64,000 nucleotides of DNA from Tsukamurella sp. PLM1 (GCF_023168325.1 NZ_AP025688.1:1054001-1118000); one strand, 5' to 3'. Counted from the first letter of the stretch, positions 38,259 through 48,903 are shown. The notes: generated from the letters alone by a model not told the origin. Numbers and translations are program-made.

Positions 38259-38461
38259 AGGCCCGACGGTAAGTGTTACTCCGCGGTACGCCAACAGTTT
38301 TCGTGTACCGATGGGTAACACCAGCGGGTAACTTCTCCGCTCCCGGGTGCCGTTCCCATGTGATTGCCAGCGTCGCGGCAGAGTGCACCCAGGTGGCGCC
38401 GCGAGAGTGGTTCCTTGCAACTGATGAGGCCCGATCGGGCCACGACGCAAGGAGAGAACAC

Positions 38462-38590
38462 ATGGCAGCACCGGGACAGGGCAACGGTCAGGGACAGCGA
38501 CCGGGTCAGCCGAAGCCGCAGCAGCCCCAGCGCCGCCGCGTGCGCCGGTGGAACCCGCAGGCTCGTCGCTGGGACTGGGTGTGGCAGTGA
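38462..38590 (+). CDS. 42-residue Gln/Arg-rich peptide with a Trp-rich tail
   Basis: ATG 38462 follows AGGAGAG. The first 23 residues are Gly/Gln/Pro (MAAPGQGNGQGQRPGQPKPQ); the rest is basic and aromatic, RRVRRWNPQARRWDWVWQ with four Trp and seven Arg. No signal peptide or Cys. Stop TGA 38588-38590, 28 bases before an ABC exporter with its own ribosome binding site. A GGCCCGATCGGGCC palindrome (38428-38441) lies in the leader. Unknown; it could be an exported peptide or simply a small basic protein. Confidence 0.55.
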   Translation: MAAPGQGNGQGQRPGQPKPQQPQRRRVRRWNPQARRWDWVWQ

Positions 38591-38618
38591 GCCCGCGGTA
38601 CTGATCGCAGGAGGACCC

Positions 38619-40278
38619 ATGGAGTCGGCGAGTCTGCTGACGCTGCTGTGGGCCTACACGCCGGGCCACCGACGATCCTCGTCGGTGGCCTGGCGCTGTT
38701 GGTCGCGGCGGCGCTCGTGGAGGTGGTGTCGGTGCTGGTGATGGCCGACGTGCTCGACGCGGTACTGACCTCGTCCGGCGTCGGCGGCGCCGGGCGCGGC
38801 GTCGCGCAGTGGGTGGGCGTGACACTGCTCGGCGCGGTGCTCACCTACTGCGGCACGCTTGCGACCTGCCGGGCCGCGGAGGGTACCGTCCTCGCCCTGC
38901 GCGACGAGGTTCTCGCGCGCGTGCTGGATCTGCCGTCGGACGAGGCGAACCGCCTGTCGACCGGCGACGTGGTGGTACGGCTGACCGAGGACGTGGTGGT
39001 CCTGGAGACCGCACTGTCGGTGTCCGTGGTGCAGGCCGCGGTCGCACTGCTGACGACCGGCGGGCTCGTCGCGGTCGCCTGGTGGTTGAGCTGGCAGCTC
39101 ACCTTGATCGCGCTGATCGCGGTGCCGGGCCTGATGGGCCTGGCGCGCGCGTTCCGGGGCGCGCAGGAGCGCGCGACCGTGCGGGAGCGGGAGGCGCACT
39201 CCGCGCTCGGATCCGCGATCGCCGAGGTCACGGCCACCGTCGAGCACGTGCGCCTGTACGGCATGGAGCCGGCCGAGCGCGGCTGGGTGCACCGCCGCGG
39301 CCGGTCGTTGTTCGCGGCGCGGATGCGCGAGGCCCGCGTGCACGCCCTGTTCGGTGGGGTACTGGGCTCGGCGCAGGCGCTCACACTGATCGCCGTGTCG
39401 GTGGCGGGCGTGATGCTGGTGCGCACGGGCTCCCTCACCTACGGCGCGTTGATCGCGCTCACGGGCTACCTCGGCCACCTGTATCCGCGGATCCAGGACA
39501 TCGCCGAGAGCCGCCTCGCGCTGGTCGGGGCGCGGATCAGCGCCGACCGGCTGGAGGCGGTGGCGGGTCCGCTCGGCGCGCCGCTGCCGCCCGTCGTGCC
39601 GGACGATGCCGGTACCCGGCTCGTCCCGCCCGCGCTCGCGGTACGCGTGCGCGATGTCCGAGCCCGGCGCGGCGACTTCGTTCTGGATTGTCCGGCGTTC
39701 GACGCCGAGCCGGGACCGTGACGGCGATCGTGGGGCCGTCCGGGTCGGGCAAATCGACCCTCGCCGCGGTCCTCGCGGGCCTGACGGGGGCCGAAGGCAC
39801 CGTCGAACTGGGGGAGCGGGCGGACCTCGCGGGGCCGGAGCTGCGGGAGCTGGTGACCCTGGTGCCCCAGCGCGCGGTGATCCGCACCGGAACCCTGGCG
39901 TCGAACATCGCCTACGGCAGCGGCGCGGAGCCGGGCGTCGCGGGCGAGCTGTCCGGGGCGGACGAGTTCGTGCGCCGGCTCCCCGGCGGCTACCTGACCC
40001 GCACCTCGTTCGGCGGGGACGAACTCTCGGGTGGGCAGCGGCAGCGGATCGCATTGGCACGCGGGCTCGCCCGGCCGACCCCGGTCCTGATCCTCGACGA
40101 ACCGAGTACGGGGCTCGACGGTGCCGCGACGGCCCGGCTCGCCGGGGTGCTGCGGACCGTCGCGCAGCGGCGCACCGTCGTCGTGATCACACACGACCCC
40201 GTACTGGAGGCGGCGGCGGACCGCTGCTATTCGGTCGAAAACGGACGTGTCGCCGCTGCGGAGCACGCTTATACCTGA
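38619..40278 (+). CDS. ABC exporter, fused membrane and ATPase domains
   Basis: About 554 residues. The N-terminal half (about 10-300) has six membrane helices of the type I exporter fold; the C-terminal half is an ATPase with GPSGSGKST (Walker A), DELSGGQRQRIALARGLA (signature) and VLILDEPSTGLDG (Walker B). One base is missing near 38672 (CCACCGACG), and one G near 39713 (CCGGGACCG, giving EPGTVTAIVGPSGSGKS). Substrate unknown. The preceding 42-residue peptide gene is the nearest neighbour and may be a cargo. Confidence 0.82.
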
Positions 40279-40344
40279 AATCCCGCGCGCGTTGGGCGGT
40301 GGTGTTTGATGAATCGTCACACCAGGACGAGACCAGGAGCACCG

Positions 40345-41844
40345 ATGGCGAACCCACTGCTGCGCACCAAATCGGTGGAGCAATCCATCGCCGACACCGA
40401 GGTGGTCGGCACCCGCCTCAAGAAACAGCTGACGGCGTGGGATCTCACGATCTTCGGCGTGGCCGTGGTCGTGGGTGCGGGCATCTTCACGATCGGCGCG
40501 TCGACGGCGGGCGACTACTCCGGGCCGGCGGTCACCGTCTCGTTCGTGATCGCGGCGATCGCGTGCGGGCTCGCGGCCCTGTGTTACGCGGAGTTCGCGT
40601 CGACGGTGCCCGTCGCCGGCTCGGCGTACACATTCTCCTACGCCACCTTCGGCGAGTTCGCGGCGTGGATCATCGGCTGGGACCTGGTGCTGGAGTTCTC
40701 CATCGCCGCGGCGGCCGTCGCCAGCGGGTGGTCGAGCTACCTCGGGACGGTCTTCGGTACCGGGCCGGCGGCGTTCGAGGTCAGCGGACACACGGTCGAC
40801 TGGGGAGCGATGCTCATCGTCGCAGCTCTGACGGCGCTGCTCACCTTCGGCGCGAAGGTCTCCTCCCGCGTCTCTGCGGTGATCACTGCGGTCAAGGTCG
40901 CCGTGGTGCTGCTCGTCATCGTGGTCGGCGCCTTCTACATCAAGGGCTCGAACTACTCCCCGTTCGTGCCGGAGTCGGTGCCGGGCGAGAAGACCGGGTT
41001 CGACTGGACCAACACTCTGTTCCAGGTCCTGAGCGGCGGCAGCGGATCGTCGTACGGCTGGTACGGCGTGCTGGCGGGCGCCTCGATCGTGTTCTTCGCG
41101 TTCATCGGCTTCGACATCGTCGCGACGTCCGCCGAGGAGACGGTGAACCCGCAGCGCGACGTGCCGCGGGGCATCCTCGGTTCGCTCGCGGTCGTCACCG
41201 TGCTGTACATCGCGGTCACCGTCGTGGTCACCGGTATGGCCAGCTACAAGGATCTCGCGACAAGCGCCGGCGACGGCAGCGGGAAGAATCTGGCCTACGC
41301 GTTCAAGTTGAACGGCGTGGACTGGGCCGCGACCATCATTTCCATCGGCGCGCTGGCCGGCCTCACGACCGTGGTGATGGTGCTGCTCATGGGCCAGAAC
41401 CGCGTGCTGTTCGCGATGTCGCGCGACGGTCTGCTGCCGCGGCCGCTGGCCAAGACGTCCGACCGCGGCGTGCCCGTGCGGATCACGGTGGGCGTCGGGG
41501 TCGTGGTCGCGATCTTCGCCGGCCTGGTCCCGCTGAGCGAGCTGGCCGAGCTGATCAACATCGGCACCCTGTTCGCGTTCGTGCTCGTCTCGGTCGGCGT
41601 GGTCGTTCTGCGCAAGCAGCGGCCCGACCTCAAGCGCGGGTTCCGCGCGCCGCTGGTGCCGCTGGTGCCGATCCTCTCGGTGATCGCCTGCGCCTGGCTG
41701 ATGCTGAACCTGTCGCTCGAGACCTGGCTCCGGTTCCTGATCTGGATGGCCCTGGGCGTGATCGTGTACTTCCTGTACTCGATGAACCACTCCCTGGTGG
41801 GTCGGCGGGCGCGCGGCGAGGTCATCGAGTCGCTGGCCGACTGA
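40345..41844 (+). CDS. APC-family amino-acid permease (cationic amino-acid transporter type)
   Basis: 499 residues with about twelve membrane helices. [19 protein letters not shown] is the first-helix substrate motif of APC carriers; [20 protein letters not shown] and [16 protein letters not shown] are characteristic of the CAT subgroup. The position relative to sahH and the man genes suits Rv3253c. Of two in-frame starts, ATG 40345 has AGGAGC upstream and is preferred over 40309. Frame intact. Followed by a strong terminator. Confidence 0.9.
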   Translation: MANPLLRTKSVEQSIADTEVVGTRLKKQLTAWDLTIFGVAVVVGAGIFTIGASTAGDYSGPAVTVSFVIAAIACGLAALCYAEFASTVPVAGSAYTFSYATFGEFAAWIIGWDLVLEFSIAAAAVASGWSSYLGTVFGTGPAAFEVSGHTVDWGAMLIVAALTALLTFGAKVSSRVSAVITAVKVAVVLLVIVVGAFYIKGSNYSPFVPESVPGEKTGFDWTNTLFQVLSGGSGSSYGWYGVLAGASIVFFAFIGFDIVATSAEETVNPQRDVPRGILGSLAVVTVLYIAVTVVVTGMASYKDLATSAGDGSGKNLAYAFKLNGVDWAATIISIGALAGLTTVVMVLLMGQNRVLFAMSRDGLLPRPLAKTSDRGVPVRITVGVGVVVAIFAGLVPLSELAELINIGTLFAFVLVSVGVVVLRKQRPDLKRGFRAPLVPLVPILSVIACAWLMLNLSLETWLRFLIWMALGVIVYFLYSMNHSLVGRRARGEVIESLAD

Positions 41845-41858
41845 TCATCTCCGCTCGG

Positions 41859-41889
41859 ACCGGGGTCGGCGCAACGCGCCGGCCCCGGT
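41859..41889. terminator. terminator after the amino-acid permease
   Basis: 14-bp stem (one T-G pair), ACCGGGGTCGGCGC / GCGCCGGCCCCGGT, loop AAC, followed by TTCGTCTTTTCC. Confidence 0.88.
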
Positions 41890-42084
41890 TTCGTCTTTTC
41901 CGGGTGGCCGCCGTGAAGCCGGGGCGCCGCGATCGACGGACTCTCCGATTCTGTCCTCAGTGGACAGCCGAGAGCCGGGCTCTCCAGTGCTTCGATCCCG
42001 GATCCCAGCGGCGGACCGTCGAGAAAACCCGACGTTCGGAACTCGACCGCAACGGGCGACGGCACCGTCGGACACCAGGAGCGA

Positions 42085-42090
42085 TAGCCT
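42085..42090 (+). promoter_or_regulatory. -10 box TAGCCT for leaderless sahH
   Basis: TAGCCT, 7 bases, then GTG 42098. This favours 42098 over the in-frame GTG at 42092 and leaves no leader for an SAH riboswitch. The rest of the 41890-42097 gap shows no other clear signal. Confidence 0.5.
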
Positions 42091-42097
42091 GGTGCGC

Positions 42098-43564
<1,467 letters not shown>

Positions 43565-43576
43565 TCACCCGCGCGA

Positions 43577-44331
43577 TCAGCGCACCCGCGACGAGCTGAC
43601 GCACACCTTCCACGCCCCGGACTCCTTCCGGAGCGAGGCGGTGTCCGTCACCGACTGCGGCACGACGGCGCCGGAGCCGACCGGGGTCGAGGTCTCCTCG
43701 GCCGTGGCGGTTCCGGCGTTCGCGTCGATGCGCACCTCGCCGACGCTCACCTCCCAGCGGCCGCCGGGGCCGATCAGCGCGTCGACCTCGGCCGCGAACG
43801 TCGTCGGGGTGAACTGGGTCTGCAGCATCTGGACGTCGGCGGCGCAGCGGGTCGTGATGACGGCCTGCAGGTCGCGGGCGTTCAGTGCCCGGGTCTCGGC
43901 TGCGATGACGTCGCGGATCTGCTGCTCGTCGTCCGAACCGCGGGACGCAAGGATGATCCACGTCGCGCCCGCGATGATCGCGATGATCAGCGCCGTCGCG
44001 CCCGCGACGATCCACAGCGTCCGGTCCTTGCGGGGCGGCGGCGTGTACGGCAGCGGGGGCGGAACCGGGTTCGGGGTCACGCCCGCCGGGCTCGACGGTG
44101 CGCCGTCCCCGCCGGACGGTGCGCGCGGCACCGTCGGGCCGGGGGACGCGGGGGAGGGCGCCGGGCGTGCGCCGGTGACGGCCGAGCCGGTGAGGTAGGG
44201 GACGCCGGCGGCGGAGACGGGGCCCCGGGCGCGTACTGCTGCGGCGGACGGGGCGGCGCGATCCCGAGCCGGCGGTAGGTCTCGGGCGGCAGGACGGGGT
44301 GCAGCAGCTCGCGGGGGTCAGTCGGTCGCAT
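43577..44331 (-). CDS. single-pass membrane protein with proline-rich cytosolic arm and exported domain
   Basis: About 252 residues. The N-terminus (MRPTDPRELLHPVLPPETYR) and a long Pro/Ala/Ser linker are followed by one helix (LWIVAGATALIIAIIAGATW) and a 100-residue NTF2/Mce-associated-like outer domain (EQQIRDVIAAETRALNARDL). One G is missing near 44222 (CCCGGGGCCCC). ATG 44331 overlaps the end of the DUF1003 gene by 14 bases. Matches the position of Rv1233c; role unknown. Confidence 0.65.
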
Positions 44332-44863
44332 CGGCACGCTCCTCGCCGGTCGCCGGCGTGTTCTGTCGGGACTGCTCGGACTGCATCGACTGCAGCAGGG
44401 CGGTGAGCGCATCGAGCTTCTCGTGCACCTCGTCGAGCTCGCGGCGCATGTAGTCGCGGCTCGCGGCGTCGCCCACGGCGATGCGGACGGCCGCGAGCTC
44501 GCGGGCCAGGAACTCGGTGTCGGCCTTGGTCTGTGCGGCGCGCGAACGGTCCTCGTCGAGCGCGACGCGGTCGCGACTCTCCTGCCGGTTCTGCGCGAGC
44601 AGGATGAGCGGCGCCGCGTACGCGGCCTGCGTCGAGAACGCCAGGTTGAGCAGGATGAACGGGTACGGGTCGAAGTGGAACGTGAACCACAGGACGTTGA
44701 GCAGGATCCACACGATCACGATCACCGTCTGGATGGCGAGGTATCGGCCGGTGCCCAGGAAGCGGGCCACGCGCTCGGCGCCCTGGCCGATCATGTCGTC
44801 GCCCAGGTTCAGCCGGAAGCTGCGGCTCAGCCGCGGGGTGTCGAGCCGGGAGCGTTCCTTCAC
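44318..44863 (-). CDS. DUF1003 membrane protein
   Basis: 181 residues. Two membrane helices (about 40-60 and 70-90) are joined by a short loop (FHFDPYPFILLNLAFS), the DUF1003 signature, followed by AAYAAPLILLAQNRQESRDR and a long C-terminal coiled coil (about 110-165). Start ATG 44863 overlaps the stop of the CBS-domain gene, so the three minus-strand genes 46146-43577 form one operon. Suggested helper of Mg2+-related transport by its neighbour; not proven. Confidence 0.85.
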   Translation of the reverse strand: MKERSRLDTPRLSRSFRLNLGDDMIGQGAERVARFLGTGRYLAIQTVIVIVWILLNVLWFTFHFDPYPFILLNLAFSTQAAYAAPLILLAQNRQESRDRVALDEDRSRAAQTKADTEFLARELAAVRIAVGDAASRDYMRRELDEVHEKLDALTALLQSMQSEQSRQNTPATGEERADATD

Positions 44864-46146
44864 TGGATCTCCTCCACGGTGTCGTCGGTGTCCTCGTCGC
44901 GCCAGTCCTCGGGCAGCAGGTGGTCGAGCACGTCGTCGACGGACACGGCGCCCAGCAGGTGGTTCTCCGCGTCGATCACCGGGCCGCTGACCAGGTTGTA
45001 CGCGGCGAAGTACCGCGTCACGGCGCCCAGGGGGTCGTCGGGCGCGAGCTGCGGGAGCTCGGTGTCGACGATGCCGCCCACCAGGTCGGCCGGGGGCTCG
45101 CGCAGCAGCTGCTGCAGGTGCACCGCGCCCAGGTAGCGGCCCGTCGGGGTGGCCGTCGGGGGCCGCACCACGAACACCATGCTGGCCAGCGCGGGGGTGA
45201 TGTCGGGGTTGCGCACGCGGGCTAGGGCCTCGGCCACGGTGGTCGACGGGGTGACCACGATCGGCTCCGGCGTCATCATGCCGCCCGCGGTGTACGGCGA
45301 GAAGGTGAGCAGCCGGCGGACGGTGCCCGAGTCCTCGGGGTCCATCACCGCGAGCAGTTCCTCGCGCTGCCGGACGGGCAGGTCGCCGAGGAGGTCGGCC
45401 GCGTCGTCGGGGTCCATCGCCTCGAGGACGTCGGCGGCGCGGGCCTTGGACAGGTGGGCGATGACCTCGGCCTGGTCGTCGGAGCCGAGCTCCTGGATGA
45501 CGTCGGCGAGTCGCTCGTCGTCGAACGCGGCGGCGACGGCGAGGCGGCGCGCGGTGGGCAGCTCGCGCAGGGCCTGCGCGACGTCGGTGGCGCGCATGTC
45601 GTCGAACATCGTCAGCGCCTCGGCGACGTCGTGGTCGGCCCCCGTGAGGGCCGTCGTCGTGAAGCCGACGATGTGCGGCAGGTCCACGACGTGCACGCCC
45701 CCGCGGCGGCTCCAGCCCGCGCTGCGCAGCCGGACGGCGAGGCGGTGCACCACCCAGTCGCGCGTACGGGTCTGCTCGATGCCCACGTCGGCGACGGTGG
45801 CGTCGGCACCGTCGTACGGCTGCCCGGGCTCCTCGACCTTCACGCGCGTCCCGACGACCTGACCCAGCGCGAGGGCCTCCCCGGTGCGCAGGTGCAGGCG
45901 GCGCAGGCTGACGGAGCCGGTGTTGAGGGTGACGGCGGCCGCTTCGATGCTGGTGACCCGCAGCATGGGGACGAAGATCCGGCGGCGGTTGGCCAGCTCG
46001 ACGGCGAGCCCCAGGACGCGCGGCGCCTTGCGGTCGGCGCGCAGGCCGATGACGGCGTCCCGGACTCGGCCGATCGACTCGCCGTCCGGGCCCACGACGG
46101 GGAGGCCGGACAGTCGCGCGACGAATACTCTGGAGACAGCCGACAT
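44860..46146 (-). CDS. PRC-barrel / MgtE_N / CBS-pair protein without pore (Rv1232c-like)
   Basis: 428 residues. An N-terminal PRC-barrel-like part (about 1-110), an MgtE_N superhelix (about 150-290; ADVLEAMDPDDAADLLGDLP), then a CBS pair (about 295-410; GMMTPEPIVVTPSTTVAEAL). The membrane pore of true MgtE is absent, so this is a soluble Mg2+/nucleotide sensor rather than a channel. ATG 46146 lies 7 bases after a TACCCT box (46154-46159). The full-length mgtE is at 12186-13538. Confidence 0.87.
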   Translation of the reverse strand: MSAVSRVFVARLSGLPVVGPDGESIGRVRDAVIGLRADRKAPRVLGLAVELANRRRIFVPMLRVTSIEAAAVTLNTGSVSLRRLHLRTGEALALGQVVGTRVKVEEPGQPYDGADATVADVGIEQTRTRDWVVHRLAVRLRSAGWSRRGGVHVVDLPHIVGFTTTALTGADHDVAEALTMFDDMRATDVAQALRELPTARRLAVAAAFDDERLADVIQELGSDDQAEVIAHLSKARAADVLEAMDPDDAADLLGDLPVRQREELLAVMDPEDSGTVRRLLTFSPYTAGGMMTPEPIVVTPSTTVAEALARVRNPDITPALASMVFVVRPPTATPTGRYLGAVHLQQLLREPPADLVGGIVDTELPQLAPDDPLGAVTRYFAAYNLVSGPVIDAENHLLGAVSVDDVLDHLLPEDWRDEDTDDTVEEIQ

Positions 46147-46197
46147 GATGTTCAGGGTAGTTTCGTTTCGTTTCGCCGCACGTGAGGGAGGGCCATA

Positions 46198-46716
46198 ATG
46201 TCGAATCCGATGCAGGGACCCGGTTCGCAGAACCAGCCGGGAGGGCCTGTCGGACGGGGCCTGCCGACGCCGCCGAAGGGCTGGCCGATCGGCTCCTACG
46301 GCACGTACGCCAAGGCCCAGCGCGCGGTGGACTACCTCTCCGACCAGGAGTTCCCGGTCCAGAACGTGACCATCGTGGGCGTGGACCTGATGCAGGTGGA
46401 GCGGATCACCGGGCGGCTGACCTGGGGGCGGGTGCTCTCGGCGGGCGCCGCGTCCGGGGCCTGGCTCGGCCTGTTCCTGGGCCTGCTCGTGGGCCTGTTC
46501 GTGGCGGGTGGGAACCCGCTGCCCACCGTGATCGCCGGCGTGATCGGCGGCATCGTGTTCGGCCTGATCTCCGCCGCCGTGCCGTACTGGGCCTCCCGCG
46601 GCACCCGTGACTTCTCCTCGACGATGCAGCTCGTGGCCGGCCGGTACGACGTGCTGTGCGACCCCCAGACCGCCGAGCAGGCCCGCGACATGCTGGCGCG
46701 CCTGAACATCCAGTAG
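46198..46716 (+). CDS. general stress protein 17M-like membrane protein (Rv1234-like)
   Basis: 172 residues. A Gly/Pro-rich N-terminus leads to IGSYGTYAKAQRAVDYLSDQ (the YflT/GSP17M start), then two hydrophobic hairpins (SGAWLGLFLGLLVGLFVAGG; PTVIAGVIGGIVFGLISAA) and a ferredoxin-like tail (DVLCDPQTAEQARDMLARL). ATG 46198, divergent from the CBS gene across 51 bases. Rv1234 occupies the same place before the trehalose operon. Role unknown. Confidence 0.85.
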   Translation: MSNPMQGPGSQNQPGGPVGRGLPTPPKGWPIGSYGTYAKAQRAVDYLSDQEFPVQNVTIVGVDLMQVERITGRLTWGRVLSAGAASGAWLGLFLGLLVGLFVAGGNPLPTVIAGVIGGIVFGLISAAVPYWASRGTRDFSSTMQLVAGRYDVLCDPQTAEQARDMLARLNIQ

Positions 46717-46735
46717 CCACATCCAGTAGCCGAAA

Positions 46736-46756
46736 TCGTTTCCATACCGGAAACGA
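46736..46756. promoter_or_regulatory. 21-bp operator, first copy
   Basis: Arms TCGTTTCC and GGAAACGA around ATACC. This 21-mer is the exact reverse complement of the second copy at 46764-46784; centres are 28 bp apart. Confidence 0.75.
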
Positions 46757-46763
46757 ACAGGTA

Positions 46764-46784
46764 TCGTTTCCGGTATGGAAACGA
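46764..46784. promoter_or_regulatory. 21-bp operator, second copy, covering -10 box and start codon
   Basis: Arms TCGTTTCC and GGAAACGA around GGTAT. It overlaps the TATCGT -10 box at 46762-46767 and the ATG at 46775, 7 bases later, so occupancy would block both transcription and start-site access. Confidence 0.75.
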
Positions 46785-47212
46785 ACTCTGAGGCCGGTGG
46801 CACGCTCGGCGACATCGAGGCCGCGGGAACGGCCGGGCGCCGGGCGGTACAGCCGTGGTGGCTGCTCGCGCTTGACACTCTTCTCGTGGCGGGCCTGTGG
46901 GCGATGATCTTCGGCGGAGATCAGTCCTGGTCGCACATTCTGCTGTCGTTCGCGGTCTTCGCGGTGCCGCTCCTGCTTCTGTGGTGGTTCACCAAGCGAC
47001 GGGGTCGTGCGGCGGCGTTCGTGCCGGGCTCGCGTGCGGCGAACGTCTTCTGGGTGGGATTCTTCGGGGCGATGGGTGGCGCGATTATCGTCACGAAGAA
47101 CCTGGAGCCGGGACGGGCGATCACGATTGTCGTGGTCTTCCTCGTGGTGATCGTCGTGTATGGCGGCTGTCGGCTGGCGGCAGAGCGGATCGTCTTGCGG
47201 CAGGCCGCGTGA
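46775..47212 (+). CDS. four-helix membrane protein paired with a winged-helix regulator (second module)
   Basis: 145 residues. A 25-residue polar N-terminus precedes four hydrophobic helices (about 28-46, 50-68, 85-105 and 112-132), with an Arg/Lys turn after the second (WWFTKRRGR). ATG 46775 fits the leaderless promoter. The stop overlaps the GTG of the regulator gene. It shares layout, but little sequence, with the module at 19691-20470. Function unknown. Confidence 0.72.
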   Translation: METNSEAGGTLGDIEAAGTAGRRAVQPWWLLALDTLLVAGLWAMIFGGDQSWSHILLSFAVFAVPLLLLWWFTKRRGRAAAFVPGSRAANVFWVGFFGAMGGAIIVTKNLEPGRAITIVVVFLVVIVVYGGCRLAAERIVLRQAA

Positions 47213-47505
47213 GCGACACGAAGTACGGGCCGCCCGCGTTCGACGACCTGATTCATCCGCGGCAGCGGCTGATGATCTGCGCGGCGCTGGCGCAGGCGCA
47301 GGAACTGCGATTCGACCTGCTCGCGAAGGCTCTCGAGATGAGTGCGCCGACGCTGAGCAAGCATCTGGCGAAGCTGGAGGAGGCGCAGTACGTGGCGCTG
47401 CGCCGGGACTCGGCGGACTCGCGGCGGCAGCGGGTGGAGCTGACGCCGACGGGGAGGTCGGCGTTCTCTCGACACGTCGCCGCGCTCCGCGAACTCACCG
47501 AATAG
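47209..47505 (+). CDS. winged-helix transcriptional regulator (HTH_27-like)
   Basis: 98 residues and intact. FDDLIHPRQRLMICAALAQA, then LEMSAPTLSKHLAKLEEAQY (recognition helix) and RRQRVELTPTGRSAFSRHVA (wing and last helix) define a PF13601-like regulator, close in plan to the one at 20164-20470. GTG 47209 overlaps the preceding stop. It probably represses its own operon via the twin 21-bp operators. Short GC hairpin CCCGCC-TGC-GGCGGG follows at 47523-47537. Confidence 0.85.
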   Translation: MSDTKYGPPAFDDLIHPRQRLMICAALAQAQELRFDLLAKALEMSAPTLSKHLAKLEEAQYVALRRDSADSRRQRVELTPTGRSAFSRHVAALRELTE

Positions 47506-47572
47506 TTCCGCTTGCGTCGTACCCCGCCTGCGGCGGGCGAATCGGGTGTTCGGGGCGTTGTGACACCCGTTC

Positions 47573-47610
47573 TGCACGAGGGCACCCGGCATGCAGGGTG
47601 TCCTCGTGCA
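47573..47610. other. 38-base hairpin with 15-bp arms
   Basis: TGCACGAGGGCACCC and GGGTGTCCTCGTGCA pair over 15 positions (one G-U) around GGCATGCA, then TTTCGG. It could terminate the regulator transcript or be a structured small RNA or repeat element. Confidence 0.6.
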
Positions 47611-47859
47611 TTTCGGGTGTTAGAGCGGGCAGCCTAGGGCGTTTCGGGTGTCCAGCGGTCCGGGGCGGCGTGGGGGTTGCCGGCACGCTGCAGATATCTC
47701 CGGACGCCCCGTGTATTCGCGTGGCGTCCGGAGGATTCTGTAGCGCCGGGGGATGTCGGGGGCGATGGCGGCGCACCGTCGGGCCCGCTGACGTGCGCAG
47801 ATGGACAGAACGGAAGAAAAGGTTTACCGGGTCGCGTGGTCCTGCTAAATTCGAGTCAA

Positions 47860-47873
47860 GTGATAGTGATCAC
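47860..47873. promoter_or_regulatory. CRP/FNR-like palindrome before the diiron oxygenase gene
   Basis: GTGA-N6-TCAC (GTGATAGTGATCAC), immediately upstream of the AAGGAGG ribosome binding site and about 14 bases after a TAAATT box, so a bound regulator would repress. Confidence 0.5.
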
Positions 47874-47886
47874 AAGGAGGACTCTC

Positions 47887-48885
47887 ATGGCGGACATCCT
47901 GGGGCGCGTGAGCCTGCGCGAGCTGGATCAGGAGTACGTGGACACCCTCGCGGACCTGTCCGACGGTTCCGTGCATCGCCGGTTCGATCCGTTCCTCGAC
48001 ATCGCGTGGGATTCGGACGAGCTGAAGCTGGACCCGAACGATCCCCGCTGGGTGCTGCCGCCGACGCTCGACTCGCTCGGCGCCACGCAGTGGTACCGCG
48101 ATCTTCCCCTCGAGCGGCAGATCGAGATCGGCAAATGGCGCATGGCCAACACGATCAAGGTGGGCGCGGCCTTCGAGTCCATCCTGATCCGCGGAATGAT
48201 GCAGTACATCATGAAGCTCCCGAACAAGTCGCCGGAGTTCCGCTACTCCCTCCACGAGATGACGGAGGAGTGCAACCACATCCAGATGTTCCAGGAGCTG
48301 GTCAACCGCATCGACGTGGACGTGCCCGGCATGCGGAAGTGGTTCCGCCGGGCCTCGCCGATGATCGGCGTGCTCGGCGGCCACGCCCACGTGATCCTGT
48401 TCATGGGCATCCTCGGCGGCGAGGAGCCGATCGACCACTACCAGAAGGCGATCATGCGGCACGGCGGGCAGGTTCCGCCGCTGGTGCTGCGCACCATGGA
48501 GATCCACGTCGCCGAGGAGGCGCGGCACATCTCCTTCGCGCACGAGTTCCTGCACGCCCACCTGCAGGACATGACCAAGCGGCAGAAGAGGATCTGCGCG
48601 TTCGCCTTTCCGCTCGCGATGCGCTGGCTGGTCGGCGAGATCTTCACGCCGCCGAAGGAGTTCTTCGAGCGCTTCGAGGTGCCGCGGGAGGTCAAGCGCG
48701 AGGCGTTCTGGCGCGGCCCGCGGCGCGGCGCTGCTCAACGACTACTTCGCCGAGATGCGTGCGCTCGCCGACGATCTGGGCCTGATGACGCCCTTCGGCA
48801 AGTTCATGTGGAAGCTGCTCAAGATCGACGGCCACAAGGCCCGCTACCGGGGCGAGCCCACCCGCCCGCGCAGCTCGCCGCCTGA
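47887..48885 (+). CDS. AurF-like diiron oxygenase
   Basis: About 332 residues. Two carboxylate/histidine motifs, EMTEECNHIQMF and HVAEEARHISFAHEF, match the EExxH pairs that bind the di-iron centre of AurF-type N-oxygenases. Such enzymes oxidise aromatic amines or other substrates; the substrate here is unknown. ATG 47887 has AAGGAGG upstream. One base too many (or two missing) near 48730 and one missing near 48868 break the tail; repair reads LLNDYFAEMRALADDLGL and ends at TGA 48883-48885. The following TetR gene is a likely regulator. Confidence 0.8.
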   Translation: MADILGRVSLRELDQEYVDTLADLSDGSVHRRFDPFLDIAWDSDELKLDPNDPRWVLPPTLDSLGATQWYRDLPLERQIEIGKWRMANTIKVGAAFESILIRGMMQYIMKLPNKSPEFRYSLHEMTEECNHIQMFQELVNRIDVDVPGMRKWFRRASPMIGVLGGHAHVILFMGILGGEEPIDHYQKAIMRHGGQVPPLVLRTMEIHVAEEARHISFAHEFLHAHLQDMTKRQKRICAFAFPLAMRWLVGEIFTPPKEFFERFEVPREVKREAFWRGPRRGAAQRLLRRDACARRRSGPDDALRQVHVEAAQDRRPQGPLPGRAHPPAQLAA

Positions 48886-48903
48886 CGGCACCGTCGACGC
48901 GCG

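Larger units (their letters stand above)
47506..47886. other. 381-base intergenic region with hairpin and CGGGTGT repeats
   Basis: Holds a weak hairpin (47523-47537), a large hairpin (47573-47610), several copies of CGGGTGT or its complement (near 47543, 47564, 47614 and 47645), one decamer GCACCGTCGG (47773-47782), a TAAATT box near 47846 and a CRP-like site (47860-47873). No convincing gene is seen in it. Confidence 0.6.

Noticed and set aside
41895..42097. SAH riboswitch upstream of sahH
   Set aside because: The predicted transcript starts at the GTG itself (TAGCCT box 7 bases before), leaving no leader, and no SAH-riboswitch core was recognised.
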